NCBI GenBank assembly: GCA_963556695.1
Contig: CAUWAG010000010.1
Coordinates: 3,038,001 to 3,102,000, forward strand
Direction: 5' to 3'
Length of the DNA stretch: 64,000 nt
From: Anthostomella pinea
Taxonomy: Eukaryota > Ascomycota > Sordariomycetes > Xylariales > Xylariaceae
Below, one piece after another: positions 22,541-33,230 of the stretch. The translations under genes and the position numbers were made by a program. The notes under the pieces were generated by a model, which saw nothing but the letters and a program-made list of their open reading frames with translations, did not search any database and had not been told where the DNA came from. Positions within the stretch are counted from its first letter, which is position 1. Each line of letters begins with the position of its first letter.

Positions 22541-24882
22541 ATGGATCGCCAGTCTGTCTATTCCGTGTCTGTCTTCCAGAACCAATCGGGTCCCAACGAG
22601 GATACCAGACTGCAATTACAGGAGCAGCTGGTCACTTTCATTCTACAATTCAGGCATGACAACATCTTCGTCTACAGGTGCGCCCCCTTCCTCTGTCCAT
22701 ATTTCCCTTGCAGGCGCTCACAGTGGACGATGCAGAGACCAGTTGCGAGAGAATGCGCTCTTGAAGAAGTTCTACTGCGACATCAACATAACCGACTTGA
22801 TCAAGTTCAACGAAGAGCTGGCGCATAGGCTGGTGACAGAACCCGCTGAGATCATTCCCCTCGTATGTCACCAACCCTCGCGGCTCGCACAATGATTACG
22901 GTGGCAACTAACGGCGTGGTAGTTCGAAGCCGCGCTACGAAAATGTACTCACCGCATCGTCTTCCCCCACGAGCCAAAGGCCGATGTCCCCGACCACCAA
23001 CTTCTACTCCACTCGACCGCCGAAGATGTGTCGATTCGAAATTTGGACTCGGAAACCATCGCGCGCCTAGTTAGAGTCTCGGGCATTGTGATTGGAGCCT
23101 CCGTCATGTCGTCCAAAGCCACCGAATTACATATCCAATGCCGGAATTGCGCCCACGGCTCCGTGGTTCCTGTCCTCGGCGGGTTCACTGGCGTCACTCT
23201 ACCACGACAGTGTGGTAGGCAAAGGGCGCCCAATGACCCAGCTGAGAAATGCCCTATGGACCCCTACTTTGTTATCCACGAGAAGTCCCGATTCGTCGAT
23301 CAGCAGATCATAAAATTACAAGAAGCACCCGACCAGGTACCCGTTGGAGAACTTCCACGACACGTACTAATTTCCGCCGACCGGTATCTTACCAATAGAG
23401 TCGTCCCGGGCTCGAGGTGTACCATCATGGGTATCTTCTCCATCTACCAAAACAAGGGTTCGAAGAACTCCTCCTCTGGCGGCGCAGTCGCCATCAGAAC
23501 GCCCTACCTCCGAACTGTAGGCATCCAGACCGATACAAATTCGACTGCGAAGGGCAACTCAATCTTCTCGGAGGAGGAAGAGCAGGAGTTCATGGAGCTC
23601 AGCAGAAGACCGGACCTTTACAGCATCATGGCTGACTGCATTGCTCCCTCAATTTACGGGAACCGTGATATCAAGAAGGCTATTCTGTGTCTGCTTCTCG
23701 GTGGTTCGAAAAAGATTCTGCCCGATGGAATGAAACTTCGAGGTGACATCAATGTTCTCCTCCTCGGTGACCCGGGTACAGCCAAGTCGCAGCTGTTGAA
23801 GTTTGTCGAGAAAGCAGCACCGATCTCTATCTACACTTCTGGCAAGGGTTCTTCAGCAGCCGGTTTGACTGCCTCGGTTCAGCGTGACCACTCGACACGA
23901 GAATTCTACCTGGAAGGTGGTGCTATGGTTCTGGCAGATGGAGGTGTCGTGTGTATCGACGAGTTTGACAAGATGCGTGATGAGGACAGAGTAGCTATCC
24001 ACGAAGCCATGGAACAGCAGACGATATCGATCGCCAAAGCAGGTATCACAACAATCCTCAATGCGCGAACGTCAGTCCTTGCAGCTGCCAATCCTATATT
24101 TGGCCGCTACGATGACATGAAGACTCCGGGCGAGAACATCGACTTCCAAACGACCATCTTGTCACGTTTCGATATGATTTTCATCGTCAAGGATGAACAT
24201 ACACGAGAAAAAGACGAGCGGATTGCGAAGCACGTTATGGGTATACACATGGGTGGTCGAGGCCTTGAGGAGCAAGTGGAGGGAGAGGTGCCAGTCGAGA
24301 AGATGCGACGGTACCTAAGCTACTGCAAGTCGTAAGTCGATCCTATCCCAATCAATGCGCAGGATGATCGGGAGACTAATAGTGACCAGGCGTTGCGCAC
24401 CTCGTCTATCCCCAGAAGCAGCGGAGAAGCTCTCCTCGCACTTTGTGTCCATCCGCAAACAAGTGCACGCTTCTGAAATAGAGGCCAACACGCGCTCCAG
24501 CATCCCAATCACAGTCCGACAGCTCGAAGCCATCGTGCGTATCACGGAGGCGCTCGCCAAACTCACGCTATCGCCCATCGCCACTGAACAGCACGTCGAC
24601 GAGGCCATCCGTCTCTTCCTGTGCAGTACCATGGACGCCGTCAACCAGGGCTCGAACCAGGGCAGCCGCGAGCTGAATGAAGAGGCGTCGCGCGTCGAGG
24701 CCGAACTCAGACGCCGGCTGCCGATCGGCTGGAGTACGAGTCTAGCTACGCTGCGCCGCGAGATGGTCGAGGGCAAGGGCTTCAGCGAGCAGAGTCTCAA
24801 CCGTGCCTTGATGGTGCTCCAGAGGAGGGACACCATCATGTTCCGGAATCAAGGCTCACAGGTGTACCGCAATGGTGCGTAG
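22541..24882 (+). CDS. MCM5: DNA replication licensing factor Mcm5
   Basis: Four exons, 22541-22677, 22736-22862, 22923-24331 and 24390-24882, give 721 residues, the usual Mcm5 length. Landmarks: N-terminal [18 protein letters not shown]; zinc-binding CRNC with a later CG...KCPMDPY; Walker [10 protein letters not shown] (about residue 370); Walker B CIDEFDKM (about 431); arginine finger SRFDM (about 500); and a C-terminal winged-helix region. All introns have GT...AG ends, and the last has a perfect CTAAT branch site. Mcm5 is one of six ATPase subunits of the MCM2-7 helicase that is loaded at origins and unwinds DNA at the fork. No anomaly seen. MCB-like sites upstream fit cell-cycle control. 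Confidence 0.97.
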
Positions 24883-25456
24883 TACGGATGACGATGGGGC
24901 AGAGAGTTGGTAGAGTTAAACTTTGCGGTTATGATATATGGAATGCTGTACGAAGGCGGGATCGTTTGGAGTTCAGGTTATTACTTGTACGTGCAGTTGA
25001 TTGTACAGGCACTTGTTACGGCTATGACGAGTTCGGAATGCATGGCAGTTGACGCGGGAGATACGGTAGTTATCACGAAGCCTCTAGATAACACAGAACG
25101 GCTCCTCGCTTAACTGGTGATCTGTTTATGTCTGAGCAATGGCTGGAGTCGAGTGTCGTGGGAAAGTGAGAGAAGCTCTGGGTGCACAAATACGACATGA
25201 CATGATTCCTGAATTTGCCTTCCTCCCCAGAAGAGTTCATAACAGCGCATCGCGATTGGAAATTCATGATATAGTGGAAATAACGCATGGTATAAACTAC
25301 CACAAGGGAGAGTGAAGTAACGCAACAACACAATTCTCAACGCGTACGCTAGCTCCGAGTGTCTTCCCTCAAACCACATGCCTGCCACCCAACCCGTTCC
25401 TATCGCTCAACCAAATACTTCTGACATTGAATTTGCGCATCGCAAGGAAATGGAGT
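24883..25456. other. convergent intergenic region
   Basis: Between the 3' ends of MCM5 and the acyl-CoA-synthetase-like gene. It presumably holds both terminators; no gene or repeat seen. Confidence 0.5.
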
Positions 25457-27221
25457 CTAGGCATAAGCAAGCGTCCCGTCCGGCCGCACAGCGCCCACGA
25501 CGCCCAACGCAGCTTCGCCGCCCGCGACAGCTGGGCCACGGACCACGACCTCGCCGACGTAGCTCTCGTCCGTGACTTTGTGGCTCCCGCTGTCCCGGAG
25601 GTAGAACTCGGTGCTGCTCAGCGGCGGGCCGAAGTGCGACCCGCTGCCGTCTCCCGAAATGCGGTAGTCGTGGAACTGGGTCTGCGTCACGGCACCGGCG
25701 CACTTGGGCGCTGCCAACGCGTAGATGACACGGGCGCCGGTGAAGACGCGCAGGTCGGAGAGGGTCGTTTCAGAGAGACGGGTGTCTGTGGTCTTCTCGT
25801 TGGCGGGCTCGGCGACGTAGAGGAGGCGTAGCTTGCCTGGCGCCGTGTTGCCGATGCGCGGGCGCAGACCGTCGTTGTATGAAGCTAAGAAGGATGCCAC
25901 AGGCATTGCGCCGTTCTGAACCAAGCTGCGCGTCTGTACCCAGTGCGAGAGCTGTGTCAACATAGAGGAAATACGGCCGGTGGTCTCGCCGTGGGTCTTC
26001 TTCAGGGTCTCGGGGGTCGCGACGACGATGGTGGGCGCAACGCCGGTGGTGGCCAGGTCCAGATCCGTCACACTTCCAGCCACGGAGTTGAAGGCAACAG
26101 AGGAGTTTGAGTACATCGCAGCAAGGGTCAGGACAAGGGTGTAGGAGGAAGAGAGCGAGGCGGCGGGTAGGAAGAGGTCAGCGGGCGAGAAGCGTTCCCT
26201 GGTCGGTACAGCGGTAAGCTGGGCTGAGATGGCGGACACGAGGTTGCCTTGCGTGAATCGCACCATCTCCTCGAGAGTACTGGGCTCCGACTGCCAAAAG
26301 ATGATCACATCCTTGACCTCGGCCTTGCTGTCTGCCGCCGGCAGCTCTGTTCCGGCGGTAAGGGGGTTGTCGTTGACAATCTCTTGCCAAGTAGAAACGT
26401 TGACGCTGCCTCCCATGCCTTTGGGCACCTCGTTCCAGTCCAGATGGTTGCTGCCCTCGTCTACGACCCAGATGAGCTGGCGCAAAGCTGGGCAGCTCTT
26501 GACTGCGCTGTCGAAAGGGAAGGCTCCGGGAGCAGTGACGACGGTGTCGGCACCCGACCTCTGAAGCATGGAAATGACGGCATCTTCTGGTTGGTCAAAT
26601 GGCAGTAGGATGGCAGTCAAGTTGTAGAAGCAGCATGCGAAGAGTGTTGCGATGAACTCGACAGAATTGGGCAGGTAGATGGCAACCTTGCTTCCGCCCT
26701 GAGAGGAAATGTGTTGTCCAATGAGGTTGATCTGTCGTGTGATATCATCTGCAGCTTGTCAGTACTCGAATGCCCAATTCTTCAATTATCATCTTACCGA
26801 GCTTGTGCTCGATGACCTTCTGGCTGCCCAGCACGGTCAGAATACGACCTTTCCCCTTGGGACCGTCTTCCTCAGGCGGTCCAGAGATAGTCCTTCGCCA
26901 AACATCCCTGAGATCGCCATCCCGTCCCTGGGCCCATTTGGAGGCCCCGGGGTCCTTGACGTTCAGGCCGCTGTTGAGTGGCAGGCTGTGGGGAGCCGAG
27001 TTTCCGCGATAGACGGGAGACTCTCGCTCCTGGCGGACGGGCGAGCCTTGCGCCTGACGGGCCAGAAGCATGGGATGAATCTCGGGTTCTACCCGTGTCA
27101 TGATGGCGTAGGTGATGATGAGAACAAATGCCGTGGCAAGGCCGGTGGAGTAGCCATTCCACTGGCCCAAGAGGGAGGTGAGACCCTCATCGAGCTGGGC
27201 GAGTATGTTGCCGAGCCCCAT
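25457..27221 (-). CDS. membrane-anchored AMP-ligase-like protein, probable pseudoenzyme
   Basis: Exons 27221-26798 and 26748-25457 join over a 49-nt intron (GTAAGA donor, TGCAG acceptor) to give 571 residues. A hydrophobic segment at about residues 25-42 suggests an N-terminal membrane anchor. Next comes a basic linker (HPMLLARQAQGSPVRQ) and a fold with clear fatty-acyl-CoA-synthetase echoes (KVAIYLPNSVEFIATLF; TQGNLVSAISAQL; GEVVVRGPAVAGG). The ATP-binding loop usually reading TSGSTGxPKG is replaced by QSEPSTLEEM (about 294-303), the YGxTE motif is missing, and the protein stops at DGTLAYA, before the C-terminal domain with its catalytic Lys. It therefore probably binds a partner or lipid rather than catalysing acyl activation. 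Divergent from POM34. Confidence 0.75.
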
Positions 27222-27829
27222 GCTGACGCTTCGGACGGTTGATAGCTCGGTTAAAAGCAGCAGCACAGACCAGATTCTCTCCTCATGAGACTCGAAGATT
27301 TCGCAAGGTAGGCACCATGAAAAATGCAAGTTCTCGCAGGTGGAAAGGAGGTTGAGGAAAAGGTCAAGGTGAGAAGTCCGGTGCTGACATGTGTGCCTAG
27401 TTCACGGGTCCTGATATGGATGGATGGTGGTCGCGAGACTAGGTAGTGGGGCTCAAGTGGACCCACCATTGCGCCACACCTACCTAGCATCCACCCGGCC
27501 TGTGGCTGGTGCTGTTTTCTGTGATACCTGGAAACCGTTCGAGTCCCTGAGAAAACAAAGCAACATCGGCCTCGGGATCAGCTCGACTACAGCTGCTTTC
27601 GCAGCACCGCATGACCATCACTAACATTTAGGTACTAAATAGCAGGCAGAGCTACCGCGGAACCGATTCGCGTCTTTCAATTGACGTTGCGGCAGCTCTA
27701 CACCTTCTACGCTCTCAGCTACTGTCGTTGACCCGTCGTCAAGTCAACAAAGCTGCTCGATAGCCTCCCACCCCAACCTCGAGGAGTGACATTATTCCAC
27801 TGGGCTTCCCAGAACCCGTAGCCGCAAAA
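27222..27829. promoter_or_regulatory. divergent promoter, AMP-ligase-like gene and POM34
   Basis: About 600 bp between two divergent start codons, with no open frame of note. It must contain both promoters; no specific site recognised. Confidence 0.45.
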
Positions 27830-28690
27830 ATGTCTTCGACAGCTCAGACATCGGTCTCGACTCCAGTCATCCCTCCCGCGACGCCGGTCGTTGACAGCCC
27901 TGGCACATGGCAACACCCTCGCATGCAAGAGATCACACGGCGGCAGGAAGCTTCCAGCTTCACCGATAGGAACGTCAGGCGCATCGTCATCAACGTCTGC
28001 GTATTCATTTCCCTAATCGTCCTGCATACCTTCTTCGCTTGGATTCTACCCTCGAAACGGTCATTTCCTTACCAGTATGTTTGTCAGCCCCTTCAACTCA
28101 ACGCTGTGACTGACATCGTATAACGCAGGCTATGGTACTACTCCAACTATGCCTACTGGGCTCTGCTCTCGCTGCCTATACTCAACATAGCTTACAATCT
28201 GTTGCCTCTGATCAGACCGAAGGATGACCTCGCCGACATACCCCTGACACCCGGACAGCGACAGTTGCTAGGCTTGCCGGCCTCGTCAGGTCCGCCGACA
28301 CCAGGATCTGTGTATAGCACACCACCACGATATTCACGAACACCCTCAGCTTCCGGCTCGGCAGCAAGTAAGCGAAGTTTCTCGGGCTCGCCTCTCTCGA
28401 ACCGCAGCCCCTCGAACCACGGCAGTCCGTCCAACGGAAATGTGGGAGCAAGTCCAGGAGGTTTTGCATCGCCAGGACACCACTTGCTACAGAAAGCTGT
28501 CTTCGGTGCGCGACGATCGTCGCTGGGATCGATGGGGTCGCCAAGCCCTATGGGCAACAGCACAGGCGCGTTACTGTTCGCAGGAGGTCCGGAGAGTCCT
28601 AGTCCCAGTCCTACTTCAGGGAAGCGAAGTACCGTCGGACTGAACAGCAAGTGGCGGTATGAGAAAGGGCTGTACGACAAGGTACGGTAG
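27830..28690 (+). CDS. POM34: nuclear pore membrane protein Pom34
   Basis: Exons 27830-28074 and 28129-28690 (54-nt intron, GTATGT...CGCAG) encode 268 residues. Two membrane segments follow each other: IVINVCVFISLIVLHTFFAW and, across the splice junction, YWALLSLPILNIAYNLL. This two-helix hairpin followed by IPLTPGQRQLLGL is the hallmark of fungal Pom34. The rest is Ser/Pro/Gly-rich and disordered, ending WRYEKGLYDKVR. Pom34 sits in the pore membrane ring together with Ndc1 and Pom152 and helps anchor nucleoporins. Length fits filamentous-fungal homologues. No anomaly seen. Confidence 0.88.
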
Positions 28691-29152
28691 CTCACGACGA
28701 TATCTCTGACACTGCGTGTATGCACATGTAATCATAGGGCAGCATAATCATGAGGATAGGATCCTGCTAGCATTGCGAGCGAGTGCTTGGCGCATACGAT
28801 GTGACCACATGGATGAGTCTAATACAATCCAGCATAAGCCATCACACTGTAGCCCTACGTCCACCAGCCCGTCACTATGACCTAGACGCAACTTGGGAGT
28901 TAGCCCTGAGGCTTTCCTGGGGGAGATCTGTCAAAGAGTTCAGATCCGGGGAACTCAATGTGCTTTGTAGCTAGAACAGTTTCTATGTCCCTTCTTGGTT
29001 TCTGGTATTCTCCTTTGTTCCACGACACGAACTTTATACATTGTTTGTAGAATCCACTTACTGCCTCGCTGTTACATCCGTCGTCTATTTATCTGAGCCA
29101 AATTCCACCAGATCGCAAGCATGTTCCGCCGAAGCAGACAAGTCATTTCCTC
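28691..29152. other. intergenic, no gene seen
   Basis: 3' flank of POM34 and 5' flank of the next gene, with no coding signal beyond short frames. Confidence 0.5.
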
Positions 29153-29710
29153 ATGATGCCTCGATCTACTCACTACCGTAGCAGCCGCAGCACTGCAGTC
29201 AACACACCTTGTAACACAGGTCGTACCGTAATTGCGGGAAACGGCGGTGCTAACCCCGTCTATGATGACATGCTCCAAGATGCCGAGAACCTCCAGTCAC
29301 TTCTCGAGGAGGCGGAGCAGGGTCTCAGTCGCATCCGCACCGGTATCACCGGCCTCGTCGTCTCAGGCGCTGCCATGGACAGCAGCGTGCTCGACTTGCC
29401 TCAGGCCAGCATTGCCTGCCTTCTGTTGGCAATCATAACCCTCCAGCTCGACATGAGGGATCAGATTCGGGAGCAAGAAGCAGCAAGCGACTGTCCCGCT
29501 ATCGAATTGTTCCATAATATATCATCCAGGTTGGACAACATCGAACGATATATCCTGCTTACGGCTGACGCTAGCTATGATCTGGAAGAAAATACCAACC
29601 TACTCTTGGCGGATCCGTCGGACGAGCGTCAAAGGACTGAGTTTGAGGAGCTCGTTGGCGAGTTTACCATATACGTGCCTGGGATCATGCCCTCAACGCC
29701 TTCTTTATAA
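29153..29710 (+). CDS. hypothetical protein, helical, 185 residues
   Basis: Uninterrupted frame from two adjacent ATGs (29153 and 29156) to TAA. After a basic, Ser-rich N-terminus, residues 35-75 are acidic and helical (YDDMLQDAENLQSLLEEAEQ). A hydrophobic stretch ASIACLLLAIITLQL (about 93-108) could be a buried helix or weak membrane segment, followed by further acidic helices (SSRLDNIERYILL). No family recognised. The coding composition is good and no repeat is nearby, so it is likely a real lineage-specific gene. The start could be either Met. Confidence 0.5.
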   Translation: MMPRSTHYRSSRSTAVNTPCNTGRTVIAGNGGANPVYDDMLQDAENLQSLLEEAEQGLSRIRTGITGLVVSGAAMDSSVLDLPQASIACLLLAIITLQLDMRDQIREQEAASDCPAIELFHNISSRLDNIERYILLTADASYDLEENTNLLLADPSDERQRTEFEELVGEFTIYVPGIMPSTPSL

Positions 29711-30652
29711 TTGTAGTTTCCTGAAATATACAAACGTATCTAATCGTGGAATATACTGGCATCCCCGTGAATCATGTACTTCTTAAGCATGACGGTGGCA
29801 GAGGATTTGTTATTTACAGCAGCCACACCCTGACCCCGTCGTGAACCCAGTGATGCTGCTATCGGGGGGAAAGCGGATGAACAAGTGGTTTGGTTGGAGC
29901 AGGGAGATGTTCGTTCTGCAGGAGTTGGCACTGATACTCCCGGTCAAGAACACGACGCAGTACGATAGACGCCACCGGAGCATAAGTGCTCGTAGAGTAT
30001 GTGTGTTCTAAATATACTAGTGGACTCCTCGTGGAATAAATATGTCGTCGTTTGGTTATGACACTCGCCATAATTACATCTAACGAGCCTTCTGGTGGTG
30101 TTCCCATCTGGCTTGTGTGGCTATGGCTTTGATATTGGACTTAACTTGAAATCAACGAAATAACGACTTTGTTTCTGTTTGAGTGACTCGTGGCTGAACT
30201 CTGTTAATCTTTTCCCTCCACCTCAACGCCATTATGGCTCTAGCAAAACCTTTGTTCACACACCTTTCTCCGATGAGTCACGAGAGCCATAACAATATGA
30301 AGACGAATACGAACCTTCGTACAGGAACCTCGCTCACATCTCTATATTCTTCATATCTAGAGAATAACTATCAGCCTACTCGATCGCTCATCGCCTCGTC
30401 AGATATCCATCGTGTCACTCCATCGTTCTTCGATCTATCCATACATCGACCAAATCACTCGCTCATTTCTCGATCGTACGTCAATCCTGCTTGGGTATCC
30501 AGCAAGCCATCCGATCATTCCCCAATCCACGTGAGTTACTCCCATCTTATCATCACTCGATCGCTCCTCGATCTACGTGGACATTCGTTAACCTGTTCAA
30601 AGTTCGACACTGTCGCCCAAGCGTATCACCACTTTGGTCTCCCAAATTCGAA
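29711..30652. other. intergenic, probable long 5' region
   Basis: No convincing gene. 30234-30650 is open in two frames but reads as Ser/His-rich noise, with many TCGATC/CGATCG words. It is probably the promoter and 5' UTR of the secreted-protein gene. Confidence 0.45.
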
Positions 30653-31132
30653 ATGGGTTTCGCTACTCTTATCACTGTCACACTGGCGTTGACCGGTAGC
30701 GCCCTCGCAATCTCGCAACTAACCCTCACCCCTCGACCAAGGGGTCAGAAAATGGACAACGGCGACAAGGACTTCATCGACGCCTATATCAGCCGAGGCA
30801 ACTACACCCTTGCGAACGCCACCGCGTCGGCTGAGACGGCCCCGAACGACACCGTGTCGACCGTGGCGATCGGGGCTATGAACAACAAGTTCCCCATTTG
30901 GAAGCTTCCCGAGTGCTACCGAGGGTGCATCGACGCGAACTGCTGCAACGCTATCGGAGTAGGTGATGTTCGAAAGCTCACCACCTACCAATTCTGCACG
31001 GAGCATAGGTTTTCAATCGAACACTGGATGACAGACCACCTTGGATGGTGTGTGGAGACTGCTTGCAAAAGCTGCCGGCCTGAATGCGAGAAAGCATCGA
31101 CCAGGCGGATGGAGGAGGTGTGCGGTCGATGA
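30653..31132 (+). CDS. small secreted cysteine-rich protein (CFEM-like)
   Basis: The ATG at 30653 starts a 159-residue protein with a clear signal peptide (MGFATLITVTLALTGSALA), although the frame is open further upstream. The mature part has an Asn/Thr-rich segment with NYT, NAT and NDT glycosylation sites, then ten cysteines in the last 65 residues: LPECYRGCIDANCC, FC, WCVETACKSC, PEC and VCG. The opening LPxCYxxC and the even Cys count resemble CFEM-type extracellular domains, but spacing is not a strict match. Small size, secretion and Cys content fit a candidate effector or cell-surface protein. Function inferred only. Confidence 0.7.
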   Translation: MGFATLITVTLALTGSALAISQLTLTPRPRGQKMDNGDKDFIDAYISRGNYTLANATASAETAPNDTVSTVAIGAMNNKFPIWKLPECYRGCIDANCCNAIGVGDVRKLTTYQFCTEHRFSIEHWMTDHLGWCVETACKSCRPECEKASTRRMEEVCGR

Positions 31133-31360
31133 TTCGCGGGTTCGTAGAATCACGTTGGTTTTCATGTGAGTCCTGCTATTTGCACCTTGTCTCTACCCCC
31201 ATTTCCCTAGGCAGCTGGCAGCGGGCTAAACACCAAGCTTACAGCGTACCATTAGATTAATGTTGTCGGTGTAGTTAGTGCAGTTGTCGGTGTAGCTGTC
31301 GATGCATTTGCCCATACATTTGGTTTCGGGCGTTACTAGATAGGCAAGAACCTTCAATCA

Positions 31361-31907
31361 GTAATGTGCGGGCGGCCGTATGGCGCAATGGTCAAATGCG
31401 CCTGGTTGTGTTCTCGTTTGTGCGGTGGGCGACGAGAACAAGTGGGTTCGAATCCTGCTATGGCCACCTTCTGACCCGGCTTGTGCGAGTCGACAACCAA
31501 CACACGACAGTGGAGAGGCCCCTTATCGCAGAGCCCGATAGCCAAACAGCTTGTCTCTATAACACCCACTCCTGCGAGGTTTTCCCCCTTGTGGTTTCCC
31601 TCGCCAGCAGATAATTAACACCTACTTCACCCACCAATGCGACATATATCGAACGGCTACTGGAACGATCTGTATACCAGAAGACTGAGGTTCACTGGAC
31701 AGGAGGTTTTGGGTATTGACTAAAACCATCTGGTCATTCCAGGTTGGTACCGCTACAGCGAGGATAGGCTCGTGCGCGGATCTGAATGTATCTAGACTGA
31801 CACCTCTACAACCTTGCGATGCAATGGCTCTGGGAGGTGTGGTTTGCCCTATGGAGGGACTGCATCCAGGATAAATACAATCAATCAATCAAGTAATGTG
31901 CGGGCGG
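31361..31907 (+). mobile_element. SINE-like retroposon with 15-bp target duplication
   Basis: GTAATGTGCGGGCGG occurs identically at 31361-31375 and 31893-31907 and brackets a ~517-bp insert. The insert starts with a tRNA-like head carrying pol III A and B boxes, has a non-coding body, and ends in a short tandem tail (AATCAATCAATCAA) directly before the right duplication. A tRNA head, a simple-repeat tail and a ~15-bp duplication together define a SINE mobilised by a LINE. No coding capacity. The GG at the left junction is shared by the duplication and the tRNA-like start, so the exact boundary is ambiguous by two bases. Confidence 0.8.
31374..31466 (+). promoter_or_regulatory. tRNA-like head with internal pol III promoter
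   Basis: The A box TGGCGCAATGG is at 31381-31391 and the B box GGTTCGAATCC at 31445-31455. Acceptor strands GGCCGTA and TATGGCC pair over all seven positions, the D stem is GCGC/GCGC, and the T stem pairs with two G-U wobbles. The anticodon region (41 nt) instead folds as one long hairpin (TTCTCGT/ACGAGAA), so this is probably not a translating tRNA, though an intron-containing tRNA cannot be fully excluded. Confidence 0.65.
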
Positions 31908-33230
31908 TTGAATTAGCACTTGCAGTATATTACAACCTGGACTAATATTCAACTTCTCTATCATGTTTGCTTGGCCCAGTCTTCATAAGCACTTTATTCA
32001 CAGAGACCTTTGAAGGGCAAACGTACCTCACAGATTTCCAGTACCTCATTTTCACCTGTCCCAAGACGTCTGTCTCCTTAGTAAGCCCGAATGCCATGAC
32101 CTAATGCACTCCTCGCTCGTCTCCTCACGCTTTGTGTTGTCCGACGTGAAGACCCAGGCCCCATCAGCACCCCACCAGAGGAGCCCCTTTTACCAATGGG
32201 TAAGGGCCATAGCAATCATAATTGTTGTCAGCCTTCGGGCCGGGCCTTCAAATGACCCACTACCGGTAGCATATGGATCTCCGGGGAAGTAGTCTCCATT
32301 TGGCTCGCCTCTATAAGCAACCCAGAATAAGCAGATTCGATCTGATTAGCCATATTTAATGCTTATTCCAGAGTGCTTATTCCATTTATAATCAATACAC
32401 TTTTCGTTTGCGGACGAGGGGTGTACGGAGACTTTTAGAGGTTCAGTATACCTATAAGTGGTATAGGTCATAAGTTCAAATTTTGCGAAGATCCCCGAAA
32501 GGGCATCAGGTGGTGGTCAGGAATGAAAAGGGGGTTTGCACGGACCCGACTCCTATTGATTTAGGGGGGAAGCGCTGAAGCCACAGTCTGCACAGCCACA
32601 TTTCAGTGACAGTCGGTCCACGCCCCTCATCGCGTCTTCTCGCCAGCTTCAAGTCCTCACGCACAACCCCTTTCCAGCAATCCCATCACTAGCAATTTAC
32701 GGCAGCGGTGGCGCTGGTGTCATGCCTGACTACGACGACGAGCCGAGCGGCCACGATGAGCTATAGGTGTCTGTATCTCGGGATTGCGAGTGCTGGCAGG
32801 ACATACTCCGAAGCAGGCGTTGAGACTGGCTGCTTGGCATGTTGCTTGACTTTACGAGATAGATCAGATGAAAGCATGTAACTGTACTCCCTCCGCCGTC
32901 TCGACTGCCATATATGACGAGCAGAAGACCTCCAGCTCACGTGTTGCGTGTCTGGCTAATTGGGCGGCTGTTCGGCAAGCCCTGCCGATAATGCGAACCC
33001 CTGGACTGCATTTCTCCGCACAACTCCTCCACATCATTGGCTTTTATCGACAGGGACAGGAACACGGAGGGCCTGGCACCGCATCGAATCTGCGAGTCTA
33101 GAACCCATTTGCGACGGTGTAGATTGCGTCATTGACGAGGTAAGATGAGGTAGGGAACATCTCTATACCCTAATCGTCCTGCTTTTCTCATCTGGTTCTT
33201 GTGTTGGCAAGACCAGCTACAGTTGGAAGA
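31908..33230. other. intergenic, no gene seen
   Basis: No coding signal of note. The last ~100 bp is the promoter side of the alpha-galactosidase gene. Confidence 0.5.

Noticed and set aside
30234..30652. N-terminal extension of the secreted Cys-rich protein
   Set aside because: Starting at the upstream codon would bury the signal peptide; the ATG at 30,653 gives a standard secreted protein.
31622..31888. Minus-strand 88-codon frame inside the SINE
   Set aside because: No codon bias or family likeness; the element's structure explains the sequence.
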